A stretch of 64,000 bases of DNA from Paenibacillus pectinilyticus (GTDB lineage Bacteria; Bacillota; Bacilli; Paenibacillales; NBRC-103111), in the NCBI RefSeq assembly GCF_001700435.1, contig NZ_LYPC01000014.1:1-64000 (forward strand). The letters run 5' to 3'. Position numbers and translations under genes: made by a program. The stretch's first letter is position 1, and every line of letters starts with the position of its first letter. Of the stretch, positions 1 through 7,841 are shown piece after piece. The notes under the pieces were generated by a model that worked only from the letters and a program-made list of their open reading frames with translations, was not told the origin of the DNA and did no database searches.

Positions 1-249
1 ATGGACTGACACCTCTTAGTCATAGTTAAGATTATTATTACTGCTACACTAAGAGACGTCCACTATTAATTCTAAGAGCAGGTTTCCATCTATCATGCTA
101 ATGCGAGCGTGCGAGCGTGCGGTGCGGTGCGCTGCGCTATTAAGCAGCGCAGGTATCAGGTGGAAGCTACAAGGTCAGCAGCTTGAAATACCAAAAAAAA
201 CTGGCCCCAAGCAGATAAATCTGCGCAGGGCCAGTCGAATCACTTCATG
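1..249. other. Intergenic start of window, no gene seen
   Basis: No convincing coding region. Positions 103-150 are unusually G+C-rich and repetitive: an 8-base unit gcgagcgt occurs twice in tandem (103-118), then gcggt-type repeats, then a 7-bp hairpin GCGCTGC/GCAGCGC (129-135 with 144-150). The rest is ordinary A+T-rich spacer up to the terminator of the leftward RND gene. Confidence 0.6.
193..235 (-). terminator. Rho-independent terminator of the RND gene
   Basis: On the minus strand an 8-bp stem ACTGGCCC/GGGCCAGT (200-207 with 228-235), with an inner GCAGAT/ATCTGC stem, is followed by an eight-T tract. It lies just past the stop codon of the leftward RND exporter. Confidence 0.85.
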
Positions 250-3243
250 TTAAACCGTTTCTACTTGTTTCCTTTGACGTTTAGCTTTTCTAGCATGCAA
301 GAGTTCATAAACAGTTGGCACCATGATCAAGGTGAAGAGGGTTGCGGAAGTTAATCCGCCGATAACCACAACAGCCAAGCCTTTGGAGACGATACTGCCT
401 TCTTCCGCTTTGGAGATAACCAGCGGTACCATCGCACAGATGGTAGCTACGGCTGTCATCAGAATCGGACGCATCCGTGTAGCTGCGGCTTCAAGCAAGG
501 ATTCACGAATCGTCATGCGTTCTTCATTTTGTTTCACACGGTCGATCAATACGATCGCATTCGTGACGACGATACCGATTAACATCAAGAATCCGAAGAT
601 GGATGTTACGTCGAATGAAGTTCCTGTAATCATCATACCGACAATGGCACCAACAGCTGCGAACGGCAGGGATACCATACTAGCGATCGGAGCGCGGAAT
701 GATTTGAACGTGATCACCATGATCAGTAATACGATACCGATGGAGATACCCATTGTCATGAACAAGTCAGCGAAATCACTGGATTGTTCAGCAGATGCAC
801 CGCCAACGATTAATTTAACGCCCTCAGGAAGCTTCACATCTTTCGTTTTCGTTGTGATTTCTGTGTTGATTTTGGATAGTTTTGTGGAGTCAACGAGTGC
901 TGTCACACGTAAGAATTGTTGGCCATTCTTGTGCAGAATCGTATTGGACTCATTGGTTTTTTCGATTTTGGCAACCGATGTTAAGGCTGCTGGACCTGTA
1001 GCTGTCATGATTTGAATATTGGAAAGATCAGAAACGGTCGTTGGATTAATTAAAGCATCTAATACAACGGGGATTTCTTTGTCTTCCAGCTTCATCGAAC
1101 CAATTGGAGTTGGGTTCATCAAGGAGCGGATCGTGTTGGCAATATCCTGCGGTTTTGCAGCAGAAGGGTCAACGGTAATCGCAAAGCCTGGCTTCGTGAC
1201 ATTTTGATTACTTGTAACCTTCTCTACACCTTCGATGCCTTTGATGGATGCAATGATATCAGCAGCAGCTTGATCAAGGCTCTTCGCGGAATCGCCCGTT
1301 AAGTCTACGGTAATTGCGGAACCTGTGCCGCCATCAAAGCCACCGCCCCCAGCTTGTAAATCAGCATCCGGATATTTCGATTTTTGGCTAAGAATTTGAT
1401 CGATAAAATGTTGCGTGTCAACATCCTTCTTCATGAAAATTTGGAAGTTGGCAATGGTCGGTGGAGCTACGCTGCCCCATTTGGCATTGTCTTCGGTATT
1501 CCCTTGTTGAAGAATGATATGGTTCGGTTCACTTTGTTCTAGCATGAATTTCTCTAATTCAATGGCTTTTTCACGAATCGTTGCGATCGGTGTTTCAGGC
1601 GGGTAAGAGAGTGACACGGAAATCTGACTTGCCGTGGAACCAGCAACCGCACCTTTTGGCATAACAAAGTATAGGGCAATGGATCCGCCAAATAGGATTA
1701 GTGAAACCAATATGGAGATGAACTTATGATTCAAGTTCCAAGCCAAGAAATGTTTCAGTTTCTTCGACTCTTTATGCTCCTTTAATTTGGTGTTGCGAAG
1801 TAACCAAGCACTCATGACAGGCACAACGGTTAGAGCAACAAGCAAGGAAGAAAGCAGAGAGTACGTTACAGTTAAAGCGAAAGGAAGTAGGAAAGCTTGT
1901 AACGACCCTTTCAACAAACCAAGCGGCAAGAATACAGCAACCGTTGTAAGGGTAGAAGCTGTAATGGCTCTGGCTACCTCGCGCGTTGCTTCGATAATTA
2001 AATCCTTGGAGAACTCAGATTTCTGTGTGCGGCGGAAAATATTTTCGATAACAACGATACTATCATCGACTAGTCGACCAACGGCAACGGCGACACCGCC
2101 TAGTGTTAGAATGTTCAACGTTACACCTGATCGTGAAAGCAGGAATAGCGTTAAACCAAGTGATAGTGGAATGGAAACAATGGTAATAAAGGTAGAACGA
2201 ACATTTCTTAGGAAAAGAAGAATAACGATAGTCGCAAATAGTGCGCCTAACAACACTTCTCTCATCATGCTGTTAACCGAAGTTACGACGGATTCGGAAG
2301 TGGAGAAAATCACTTCAGCTGTTGCATTCGGGTATTGTTTATTGATTTCAGCTGAAATTTTGTCGACTTCTTTGGCGATATCAACCGCATTGGACGTCGT
2401 ATCTTTTGTGACGACTAAGGTAAGAGAATCCTTGCCGTTGATACGTGTTAATGTATCTTTATTTGCAGCTACTTCAACGGTAGCGACATCTTTCAATTTG
2501 ACACCTGGTGCAACAGATAAATTGCTTAATGTATCCAGATTGTCTAGGTTCCCAACGACTTTAATCGCACTTGTTTTGCCATCAATCGGTCTTTCGCCAA
2601 CGCTGACGGTCACATTCTGGCCTTGCAGAACGCCCATCAGTACTTGAGCTGGCAGCCCGGCCTTAGCTAATTTATCTTTATCTGGGTGAATAATCACTTG
2701 AGAAACGGAAGTTCCGCCAAGTGCAACGCTAGCTAGACCTTTAATTTGTTGGAATTCAGGTAAGATTTTCTCTTCTGTTAATTCAATGTTTTGTTTCGTG
2801 ATCCCATCTTTGAAGTTAAGGGATACCCATGATAAAGGAATCATCGATGTGTTCAAACGAATAACGAAAGGCTTTGACATGCCTGCAGGTAGAACAATTG
2901 AGGACAAGGCCTCTTGTACACTTGCCTGGGCATCCTTCATTTTGATATCCGAATCGAACGTCATGTCAATTTTCATGAAACCGTCAGACGAGGTTGAGAA
3001 AACTTCTTTTTTACCAGGGACACTGGAGACTGCCTTCTCTATAGGTGTAGTTGCACTATCTAGCATTGATTTGGCATCGTAACCTTGCCCAACAACCGTT
3101 ACGCTGATCTGTGGGAAATCTGCACTAGGTAGAAACTCCATGGGTAGTTTGAAATAACTGCCGATTCCTGTTCCTAATATTAATATTACTAAAAAAATTA
3201 CCGCGGCTTTATTACTAAAAGCCCATCTTGTAAACCATGTCAC
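250..3243 (-). CDS. RND efflux transporter, HAE1/AcrB type (SwrC-like)
   Basis: Inner-membrane proton-driven exporter of amphipathic compounds; 997 residues, near the usual 1000-1050 for the family. One N-terminal membrane segment (about residues 10-30) is followed by a large extracytoplasmic domain, a block of membrane helices (about 325-500), a second extracytoplasmic domain and C-terminal helices from about 825. The TM4 motif GRLVDDSIVVIENI carries the paired aspartates used for proton relay in AcrB. No adaptor or outer-membrane partner is adjacent, as expected in a Gram-positive; in Bacillus subtilis the related SwrC acts in surfactin self-resistance and swarming. The substrate here is unknown. 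The gene is monocistronic with its own terminator. The start follows a GGGAGCG-like site. Confidence 0.93.
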   Translation of the reverse strand: MTWFTRWAFSNKAAVIFLVILILGTGIGSYFKLPMEFLPSADFPQISVTVVGQGYDAKSMLDSATTPIEKAVSSVPGKKEVFSTSSDGFMKIDMTFDSDIKMKDAQASVQEALSSIVLPAGMSKPFVIRLNTSMIPLSWVSLNFKDGITKQNIELTEEKILPEFQQIKGLASVALGGTSVSQVIIHPDKDKLAKAGLPAQVLMGVLQGQNVTVSVGERPIDGKTSAIKVVGNLDNLDTLSNLSVAPGVKLKDVATVEVAANKDTLTRINGKDSLTLVVTKDTTSNAVDIAKEVDKISAEINKQYPNATAEVIFSTSESVVTSVNSMMREVLLGALFATIVILLFLRNVRSTFITIVSIPLSLGLTLFLLSRSGVTLNILTLGGVAVAVGRLVDDSIVVIENIFRRTQKSEFSKDLIIEATREVARAITASTLTTVAVFLPLGLLKGSLQAFLLPFALTVTYSLLSSLLVALTVVPVMSAWLLRNTKLKEHKESKKLKHFLAWNLNHKFISILVSLILFGGSIALYFVMPKGAVAGSTASQISVSLSYPPETPIATIREKAIELEKFMLEQSEPNHIILQQGNTEDNAKWGSVAPPTIANFQIFMKKDVDTQHFIDQILSQKSKYPDADLQAGGGGFDGGTGSAITVDLTGDSAKSLDQAAADIIASIKGIEGVEKVTSNQNVTKPGFAITVDPSAAKPQDIANTIRSLMNPTPIGSMKLEDKEIPVVLDALINPTTVSDLSNIQIMTATGPAALTSVAKIEKTNESNTILHKNGQQFLRVTALVDSTKLSKINTEITTKTKDVKLPEGVKLIVGGASAEQSSDFADLFMTMGISIGIVLLIMVITFKSFRAPIASMVSLPFAAVGAIVGMMITGTSFDVTSIFGFLMLIGIVVTNAIVLIDRVKQNEERMTIRESLLEAAATRMRPILMTAVATICAMVPLVISKAEEGSIVSKGLAVVVIGGLTSATLFTLIMVPTVYELLHARKAKRQRKQVETV

Positions 3244-3531
3244 GCGTCTCGCTCCCTTTCAACTATCTCTATATTTACTTGTAACCTTGCTAAAGTATAG
3301 CAAGAATTAGGTAATTATGTATATGGCTTGGGTCGGGTTTCATCTCGGTCTAGAGTCTGAGTTTATGAAAATGAAGGGTCACAGCACAGTTCGTTCTATG
3401 TGTTTAGGTACAAATTATTTTAAATAGATAAACTTTCATGTTTTGGATAAAAGGTAGAGAGTGAGGAAATGCTACCCCTATCGTCCATCGTGTGACGAAG
3501 ATACTGAAGACGACGGGAAGTGACGCAACGC

Positions 3532-4314
3532 ATGTTACAAGGCAAAAAGAGGTTCATCTGGATAGCCCTCATTTGTGTGGTCTTGTTTAGTGCTTCCACA
3601 ACGACTGTATTCGCATATGGCAAGGGAGCCAAAGGACCTGATGTCTATGCGGTACAAGGGATGCTGAAGTCTCTAGGTTACTATTCAGGACCGATAACAG
3701 GGTATTATGGTAATCAAACTCAAGCAGGGGTCAAAGCATTTCAAAGCCGCTACGGTTTGCCGGCAACAGGAAATGTAGATGATCAGACTTTACAGTCGAT
3801 TCTGTGGGCTTATGGCAATTTGAAGATTCCTAAAAAGGTAACCCCTACGCCAACACCGGCACCGGAACCAACGCCAACGCCATATACACCGAGCCCAACA
3901 CCGGTTCCACAGGTTCCTTCAACGTCGGGCTTAACGGTAGAAGAGCAACAAATGCTGGATCTGGTAAATAAAGAACGGGCAGCTGCCGGGCTTTCACCGC
4001 TTACGGCGGATCCCGCTCTCGTCAAAACAGCACGAATCAAAAGCCAAGACATGGTGGACAACAACTATTTCTCACACGATTCACCAACCTATGGCTCACC
4101 GTTCGACATGATGGAGAAATTCGGCATTACTTACAATGCAGCGGGTGAAAATATCGCGTGTAATCAGAATGTCCAAGCGGCGCATGAAGCGCTGATGAAC
4201 TCTCCAGGCCATAAAGCCAATATTCTGAGTAAAGATTATACACATATCGGGATTGGCATCGTGAATGGCGGTCCATGCGGTAAAATGTTTACACAGCAAT
4301 TCATTGGGAAATAG
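3532..4314 (+). CDS. Secreted CAP-domain protein with peptidoglycan-binding domain
   Basis: A 260-residue exported protein. The N-terminal signal sequence has a basic start and a hydrophobic core (IWIALICVVLFSAS). Next comes a peptidoglycan-binding type 1 domain (about residues 30-85, with GPDVYAVQGMLKSLGYYSG), a Pro/Thr-rich linker of repeated TPTP units, and a C-terminal CAP/SCP domain (about 140-260) with the family motifs HDSP, GENIA and SPGHKANIL. This resembles YkwD/SafA-type cell-wall proteins of spore formers. The biochemical activity of bacterial CAP domains is mostly unknown. A GTG lies 12 bases upstream in frame, but ATG 3532 sits about 11 bases after GGGAAG and is preferred. Confidence 0.9.
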   Translation: MLQGKKRFIWIALICVVLFSASTTTVFAYGKGAKGPDVYAVQGMLKSLGYYSGPITGYYGNQTQAGVKAFQSRYGLPATGNVDDQTLQSILWAYGNLKIPKKVTPTPTPAPEPTPTPYTPSPTPVPQVPSTSGLTVEEQQMLDLVNKERAAAGLSPLTADPALVKTARIKSQDMVDNNYFSHDSPTYGSPFDMMEKFGITYNAAGENIACNQNVQAAHEALMNSPGHKANILSKDYTHIGIGIVNGGPCGKMFTQQFIGK

Positions 4315-4338
4315 CGGGTAATAAAGTGCGTATAAAGT

Positions 4339-4386
4339 GAAAAAAGGACCTCGTGGATGCTCATTCATCCATGAAGTCCTTTTTGA
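4339..4386. terminator. Bidirectional terminator between convergent genes
   Basis: An A-tract followed by AAGGAC-x-TCGTGGATG pairs with CATCCATGAAGTCCTT and ends in a T-tract. It lies between the convergent CAP-protein gene and the TrpD2-like gene, so it can serve both. Confidence 0.85.
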
Positions 4387-4387
4387 T

Positions 4388-5419
4388 TTACGTCGCAGAA
4401 ACTGGCTTGATCGCTTCGGTCCATTCGGTGAATTTCTGAAGCGCAGCACCTTGTTCAATCGCGTGACGGGCCATATAAATGCCCTCTTCGATAGAGCCTG
4501 CCTTCTGAGAAACCCATAAGCGTACAGCACTATTAAGCAAGACCATGTTCAGGTAGGGAAGTGCGGCATCGCCGCGAAGAACAGACAGTGCCGTTTCTGC
4601 TTGGAGTTCAGCGGTCCATTCCACCTCTGGGACTTCAACCATCAGTTCATAAATTTCTGGATCGACAATGAATAATTCGCTGGCCCCGTCTTGAATGAGA
4701 TACGTACGCGTCCGTTTGTCGACGCCAAGGTCTTCCGAGCCTTCCATTCCTTGCACAACAATGCCGCGAGAAACGCCTAATTCGATTAATAAGTTCGTGA
4801 TTTTCTCGAAAACGGTTCCGTGAAACACGCCGACAGCCATATAAGGGGCTTCTGTGAAACGCAATAGCTTCTCAGCGGTGTTGAAAACAGTACGCAGACC
4901 GAGTTCTTTACGAAGTTCGCGCAGCTCACCGATCGGTGGACACCAGCTTTCCGTAGGTGTAAAAAGGAAGCCAGTGCGCGCCGCTGCGGAGATTAACGCT
5001 TCTCGTGAAGCGTCCAGGGCTTGAACGCCCAGCGCGGCGAGAACATCGGACAACGTGATGCCCCATTTGGGCGGCATACTTGGGCTGCCGTGCAGCGTTG
5101 TTGGTAAACCGCAGGCTGCAAGGACGAATGCCGTCGGCAGGGTTGCGATGAAGGTGCGCGTGCGACCATCATAGGGTCCTGCGCAGTCGATGCTGCCAGC
5201 CATGGGATAGGTCGTAATCCGCTGGCGCAAAGCTTCAATGAACGCTTTGATCTCATCCGGGGATTCCATTTTGATCCGTTCTGCTACGAGGAAAGCGCCC
5301 ATTTGGGCTTGGGTAGCTTTTCCAGTAAGAATGAGTTCGGCTGCTTGAGTTGCTTCTTCATACGTAAGATCTCTAGCGCCGCGTTTACCGCGGCCAACTT
5401 CTTTAAGTAAGGATATCAT
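4388..5419 (-). CDS. TrpD2-like glycosyltransferase-family-3 protein
   Basis: 343 residues with the fold signature of anthranilate phosphoribosyltransferase (TrpD). An N-terminal helical domain (about 1-75, with LTYEEATQAAELILTGKA and GAFLVAERIK) precedes the alpha/beta domain. The active-site motifs of true TrpD are replaced: the PRPP-binding GTGGD position reads CAGPYDG, and KHGNR reads LHGSPSMP. That pattern matches the TrpD2/YbiB subgroup, not tryptophan synthesis; E. coli YbiB is reported to bind nucleic acids. No other trp gene is nearby. Its start codon overlaps the stop of the ANTAR regulator gene by four bases (ATGA), so the two are translationally coupled. The function is unknown; a role in nitrate control is inferred only from position. 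Confidence 0.8.
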   Translation of the reverse strand: MISLLKEVGRGKRGARDLTYEEATQAAELILTGKATQAQMGAFLVAERIKMESPDEIKAFIEALRQRITTYPMAGSIDCAGPYDGRTRTFIATLPTAFVLAACGLPTTLHGSPSMPPKWGITLSDVLAALGVQALDASREALISAAARTGFLFTPTESWCPPIGELRELRKELGLRTVFNTAEKLLRFTEAPYMAVGVFHGTVFEKITNLLIELGVSRGIVVQGMEGSEDLGVDKRTRTYLIQDGASELFIVDPEIYELMVEVPEVEWTAELQAETALSVLRGDAALPYLNMVLLNSAVRLWVSQKAGSIEEGIYMARHAIEQGAALQKFTEWTEAIKPVSAT

Positions 5420-6066
5420 CGTTTACGGCCCCCTTTGTTCTGATCTTGAAGTATCTGATATACCTTGACGATGGAGGTAGCGACGTCTACCATGCGTTTA
5501 CGTTCATTCATCGCTTGTTTACGGAGGAAATCGTAAGCTTCCGCTTCCGAGATGCCTTTGATTTCACATAAAATTCGCTTGGCCTGATCGACCCATTTGC
5601 GCTCTTCGAGCTTGGATAGCAATTGTTCGCGTTCTTGCTGCCATTCGGTACGTTGAAAATAATGGTTTACCCCCAGGATCAACGCACAGTGAATTTCCAA
5701 TGAGCTCATGTGAGGGCCGATTAAGCCATCAATACCGGCATCTAGCTTGCATGCATTGGAAGGAAACGTATGCGTATCACACCACCAGAACATCGGAAGA
5801 CTCCTTTGTGCCAGCACCCGTGAACGCCACCCCCCAACTTGATCAGGGCCTACGGATAATAATACAGCATCGACCTTGGGGATGATAAAGGAAATTTCTT
5901 TCATATCCGAAGTAACGAAAGTACGAAATCCCATGTTCTGTAGAATGTCATCAGGTAAAGAATGCTTTCCTTGTATGCTTTCCGTTCGTACAACTGGTGA
6001 CGGCTCAGAGGAGGCAGCTGAGCGAGTAAGCATAAAATCGTCGATCAGTATGAATGATTGTAACAT
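5416..6066 (-). CDS. ANTAR-domain RNA-binding antiterminator (NasT-like)
   Basis: 216 residues. The C-terminal ANTAR domain (about 145-210) shows the family pattern: LEERKWVDQAKRILCEIKG, then SEAEAYDFLRKQAMNERKRM and DVATSIVKVYQIL. The N-terminal part looks like a receiver domain, but the stretch VDAVLLSVGPD has Ser where the phosphoacceptor Asp of receivers normally lies, so it is probably a pseudo-receiver. ANTAR proteins bind paired hexaloop hairpins in nascent RNA and prevent termination. Matching hairpins lie in the divergent narK leader, so this is the likely regulator of nitrate assimilation. The start ATG follows GGAGG at the usual spacing. No NasS-type nitrate-binding partner is adjacent. 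Confidence 0.88.
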   Translation of the reverse strand: MLQSFILIDDFMLTRSAASSEPSPVVRTESIQGKHSLPDDILQNMGFRTFVTSDMKEISFIIPKVDAVLLSVGPDQVGGWRSRVLAQRSLPMFWWCDTHTFPSNACKLDAGIDGLIGPHMSSLEIHCALILGVNHYFQRTEWQQEREQLLSKLEERKWVDQAKRILCEIKGISEAEAYDFLRKQAMNERKRMVDVATSIVKVYQILQDQNKGGRKR

Positions 6067-6214
6067 GGGAATACCTCCATCTTGAATAGCTTTTATCTGA
6101 TGATAAGTTCATGTTAGGTTTAGACGTTAACTGGAATGATTATACGGCAATACTATAGCATATGACCTGAAAATTTGTCGATATGCTAATTCATCACAAG
6201 GAATAATATTTTTG

Positions 6215-6231
6215 TGTTATGTTTATTGACA
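6215..6231 (+). promoter_or_regulatory. GlnR/TnrA-type operator
   Basis: TGTTA, seven bases, TGACA: an exact match to the TGTNA-N7-TNACA consensus of Bacillus GlnR/TnrA sites. It overlaps the -35 box of the narK promoter, a position that would suit repression during nitrogen excess. Binding is inferred. Confidence 0.75.
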
Positions 6232-6254
6232 TGCGAGAAAGTGCATCGTATAAT
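6226..6254 (+). promoter_or_regulatory. Sigma-A promoter of the nas operon
   Basis: TTGACA (6226-6231), 17-base spacer, TATAAT (6249-6254): both boxes are perfect consensus. Transcription would start near 6261 and run straight into the attenuator leader. Confidence 0.88.
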
Positions 6255-6261
6255 CAAGTTA

Positions 6262-6342
6262 GCAATCGGCACAATGATGTGTCGTCTAACGAAGGCAATG
6301 GCGCCTATCCTCCTTACAATTACGTAGAGGGATAGGCTTTTT
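6262..6342 (+). promoter_or_regulatory. ANTAR-type antiterminator/terminator module 1
   Basis: Two short hairpins with six-base loops: GGCAC-[AATGAT]-GTGTC (6268-6283) and AGGC-[AATGGC]-GCCT (6293-6306). Both loops have A at position 1 and G at position 4, the hallmark of ANTAR targets. The 3' arm of the second hairpin is also the start of the terminator 5' arm GCCTATCC (6303-6310), which pairs perfectly with GGATAGGC (6330-6337) and is followed by T5. The second hairpin and the terminator are therefore mutually exclusive, as in known ANTAR-controlled leaders. Confidence 0.85.
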
Positions 6343-6392
6343 ATGTTCTATTGAATGAAAGAAATACGTGTAAGGACTAATTTCATCTATCA

Positions 6393-6475
6393 TGCTGCTC
6401 ACGAGGACGTGGCAGCAGTGGCAATGAGGCCGATAAGCATCCCGAGTAAATGGGGATAGTTTGTCGGGCTTTTTT
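6393..6475 (+). promoter_or_regulatory. ANTAR-type antiterminator/terminator module 2
   Basis: A second copy of the same architecture. A 9-bp bulged hairpin with loop GAGGAC (6393-6417; G at position 4 but not A at position 1) is followed by TGGC-[AATGAG]-GCCG (6419-6432), with consensus A1 and G4. The 3' arm of the latter is shared with a long terminator: GCCGATAAGCATCCC (6429-6443) pairs, with two bulges, to 6453-6469 and is followed by T6. The 73 bases from here to narK hold a good ribosome binding site and no other feature seen. Confidence 0.78.
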
Positions 6476-6548
6476 GTCAACGTGCAGTCAAACAAGGTAG
6501 GATAGGTAATAAAGAAGGCGAAAAGCCTCACAAAAGGAGAGGGAATGC

Positions 6549-7790
6549 ATGGTAGATCGGAAAAGTTTTCTGCAAGTGGGGCACAAAGGGTCGTTGTTCA
6601 GTTCATTCTTATATTTTGACATGAGCTTCATGGTATGGGTGCTGCTAGGGCCGCTAGCGGTCATCATCTCCAATGAATTTCACCTGAACGCTGCGGAGAA
6701 AGCGAATTTAGTGGCCCTGCCTACGCTTGGGGGCGCTGTGCTTAGACTTGTACTTGGCGTACTGACAGATAAAATAGGGCCGAAGAGGACCGGCCAAATT
6801 GGTCTTACCTTAACGTTAATCCCATTACTATGGGGTTGGCTGTTTGCAAATACGATGAACGAGATGTATTTCGTAGCTTTAATGTTAGGTATCGCTGGAG
6901 CGAGCTTTGCAGCAGCCTTACCCTTGGCAAGCAGCTGGTACCCGCCGCAATATCAAGGCTTAGCGATGGGGATTGCCGGTGCTGGAAACAGCGGAACCAT
7001 CTTCGCAACTCTTTTCGCGAATCGAATCGCGCAGCATTATGGCAACTGGCACATCGTATTTGGGATTGCACTTATTCCAATTTTAATAACGCTGCTGCTT
7101 TTCAGCATTTTAGCAAAAGACAGTCCAAATAAGCCGGCACCGAAGACGTTGGCGGAATACGGCAAAGTACTGAAGCAACGGGATGCATGGCTGTTCTGTA
7201 TTTTCTATAGTGTAACTTTCGGTGGTTTCGTAGGGATGTCCACGTACCTCACGATTTTTTTCAACACACAGTATGGGCTTTCTCCGGTTCGTGCGGCTGA
7301 TTTTACAACCCTATGCGTGATCGGTGGCAGCTTCTTCCGTCCGGTTGGCGGTTGGCTCGCAGATCGTATCGGCGGTATTCGGATGTTAATGGTGCTTTAT
7401 GGTGTGGTGGGTATGATGATGGCGGGGATTTCGACGCTTCCAGCACTTTCGTTGACAACCGTGATGCTTTTCATTGCGATGATGGCTTTCGGGATGGGGA
7501 ACGGTTCGGTTTTCCAATTGGTACCGCAACGATTTCGGGCTGAAATTGGTGTGATGACGGGGATTGTAGGTGCAGCTGGCGGATTAGGCGGCTATTTCTT
7601 ACCGAAAATTCTAGGTAATGTGAAGCTCTCGACAGGCTCATTCACTCCAGGGTTTCTTATTTTAAGCGGAATCGCATTCGCATGTATCATTATTATAGCG
7701 ATTGTGCAAGGGCAATGGAAACGTACCTGGATTGGTGAAGGCGGCAAAGTGAAAGTGCAGGCTTCAACGATAGATTCGGTTCAGGCATAG
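6549..7790 (+). CDS. narK: Nitrate/nitrite transporter, NarK/NasA family (MFS)
   Basis: 413 residues with about 12 membrane helices. Family features visible are LVALPTLGGAVLRLVLGVLTDKIGPKR near residues 50-80 and the glycine-rich helix GIAGAGNSGTIFATLFANRI (about 140-160), typical of nitrate porters. It is first in an operon with nirB, nirD and nasC, so uptake of nitrate for assimilation is the likely role, with nitrite export possible. Expression should depend on the GlnR-type operator and the two attenuators upstream. ATG 6549 lies 5-6 bases after AAAGGAGAGGG; another ATG at 6545 is out of frame. Confidence 0.93.
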   Translation: MVDRKSFLQVGHKGSLFSSFLYFDMSFMVWVLLGPLAVIISNEFHLNAAEKANLVALPTLGGAVLRLVLGVLTDKIGPKRTGQIGLTLTLIPLLWGWLFANTMNEMYFVALMLGIAGASFAAALPLASSWYPPQYQGLAMGIAGAGNSGTIFATLFANRIAQHYGNWHIVFGIALIPILITLLLFSILAKDSPNKPAPKTLAEYGKVLKQRDAWLFCIFYSVTFGGFVGMSTYLTIFFNTQYGLSPVRAADFTTLCVIGGSFFRPVGGWLADRIGGIRMLMVLYGVVGMMMAGISTLPALSLTTVMLFIAMMAFGMGNGSVFQLVPQRFRAEIGVMTGIVGAAGGLGGYFLPKILGNVKLSTGSFTPGFLILSGIAFACIIIIAIVQGQWKRTWIGEGGKVKVQASTIDSVQA

Positions 7791-7841
7791 CTGAAAATAA
7801 GCATATCGACATCTAGTTCATGAATGGGAAGGATGATCACA

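Noticed and set aside
323..3082. Several plus-strand open frames inside the RND exporter gene
   Set aside because: They are antisense shadows of a clear RND gene, with no ribosome sites or recognisable domains.
4388..5419. Tryptophan-pathway anthranilate phosphoribosyltransferase (trpD)
   Set aside because: The PRPP-binding GTGGD and the KHGNR motifs are replaced and no trp genes are nearby, so the TrpD2-like label fits better.
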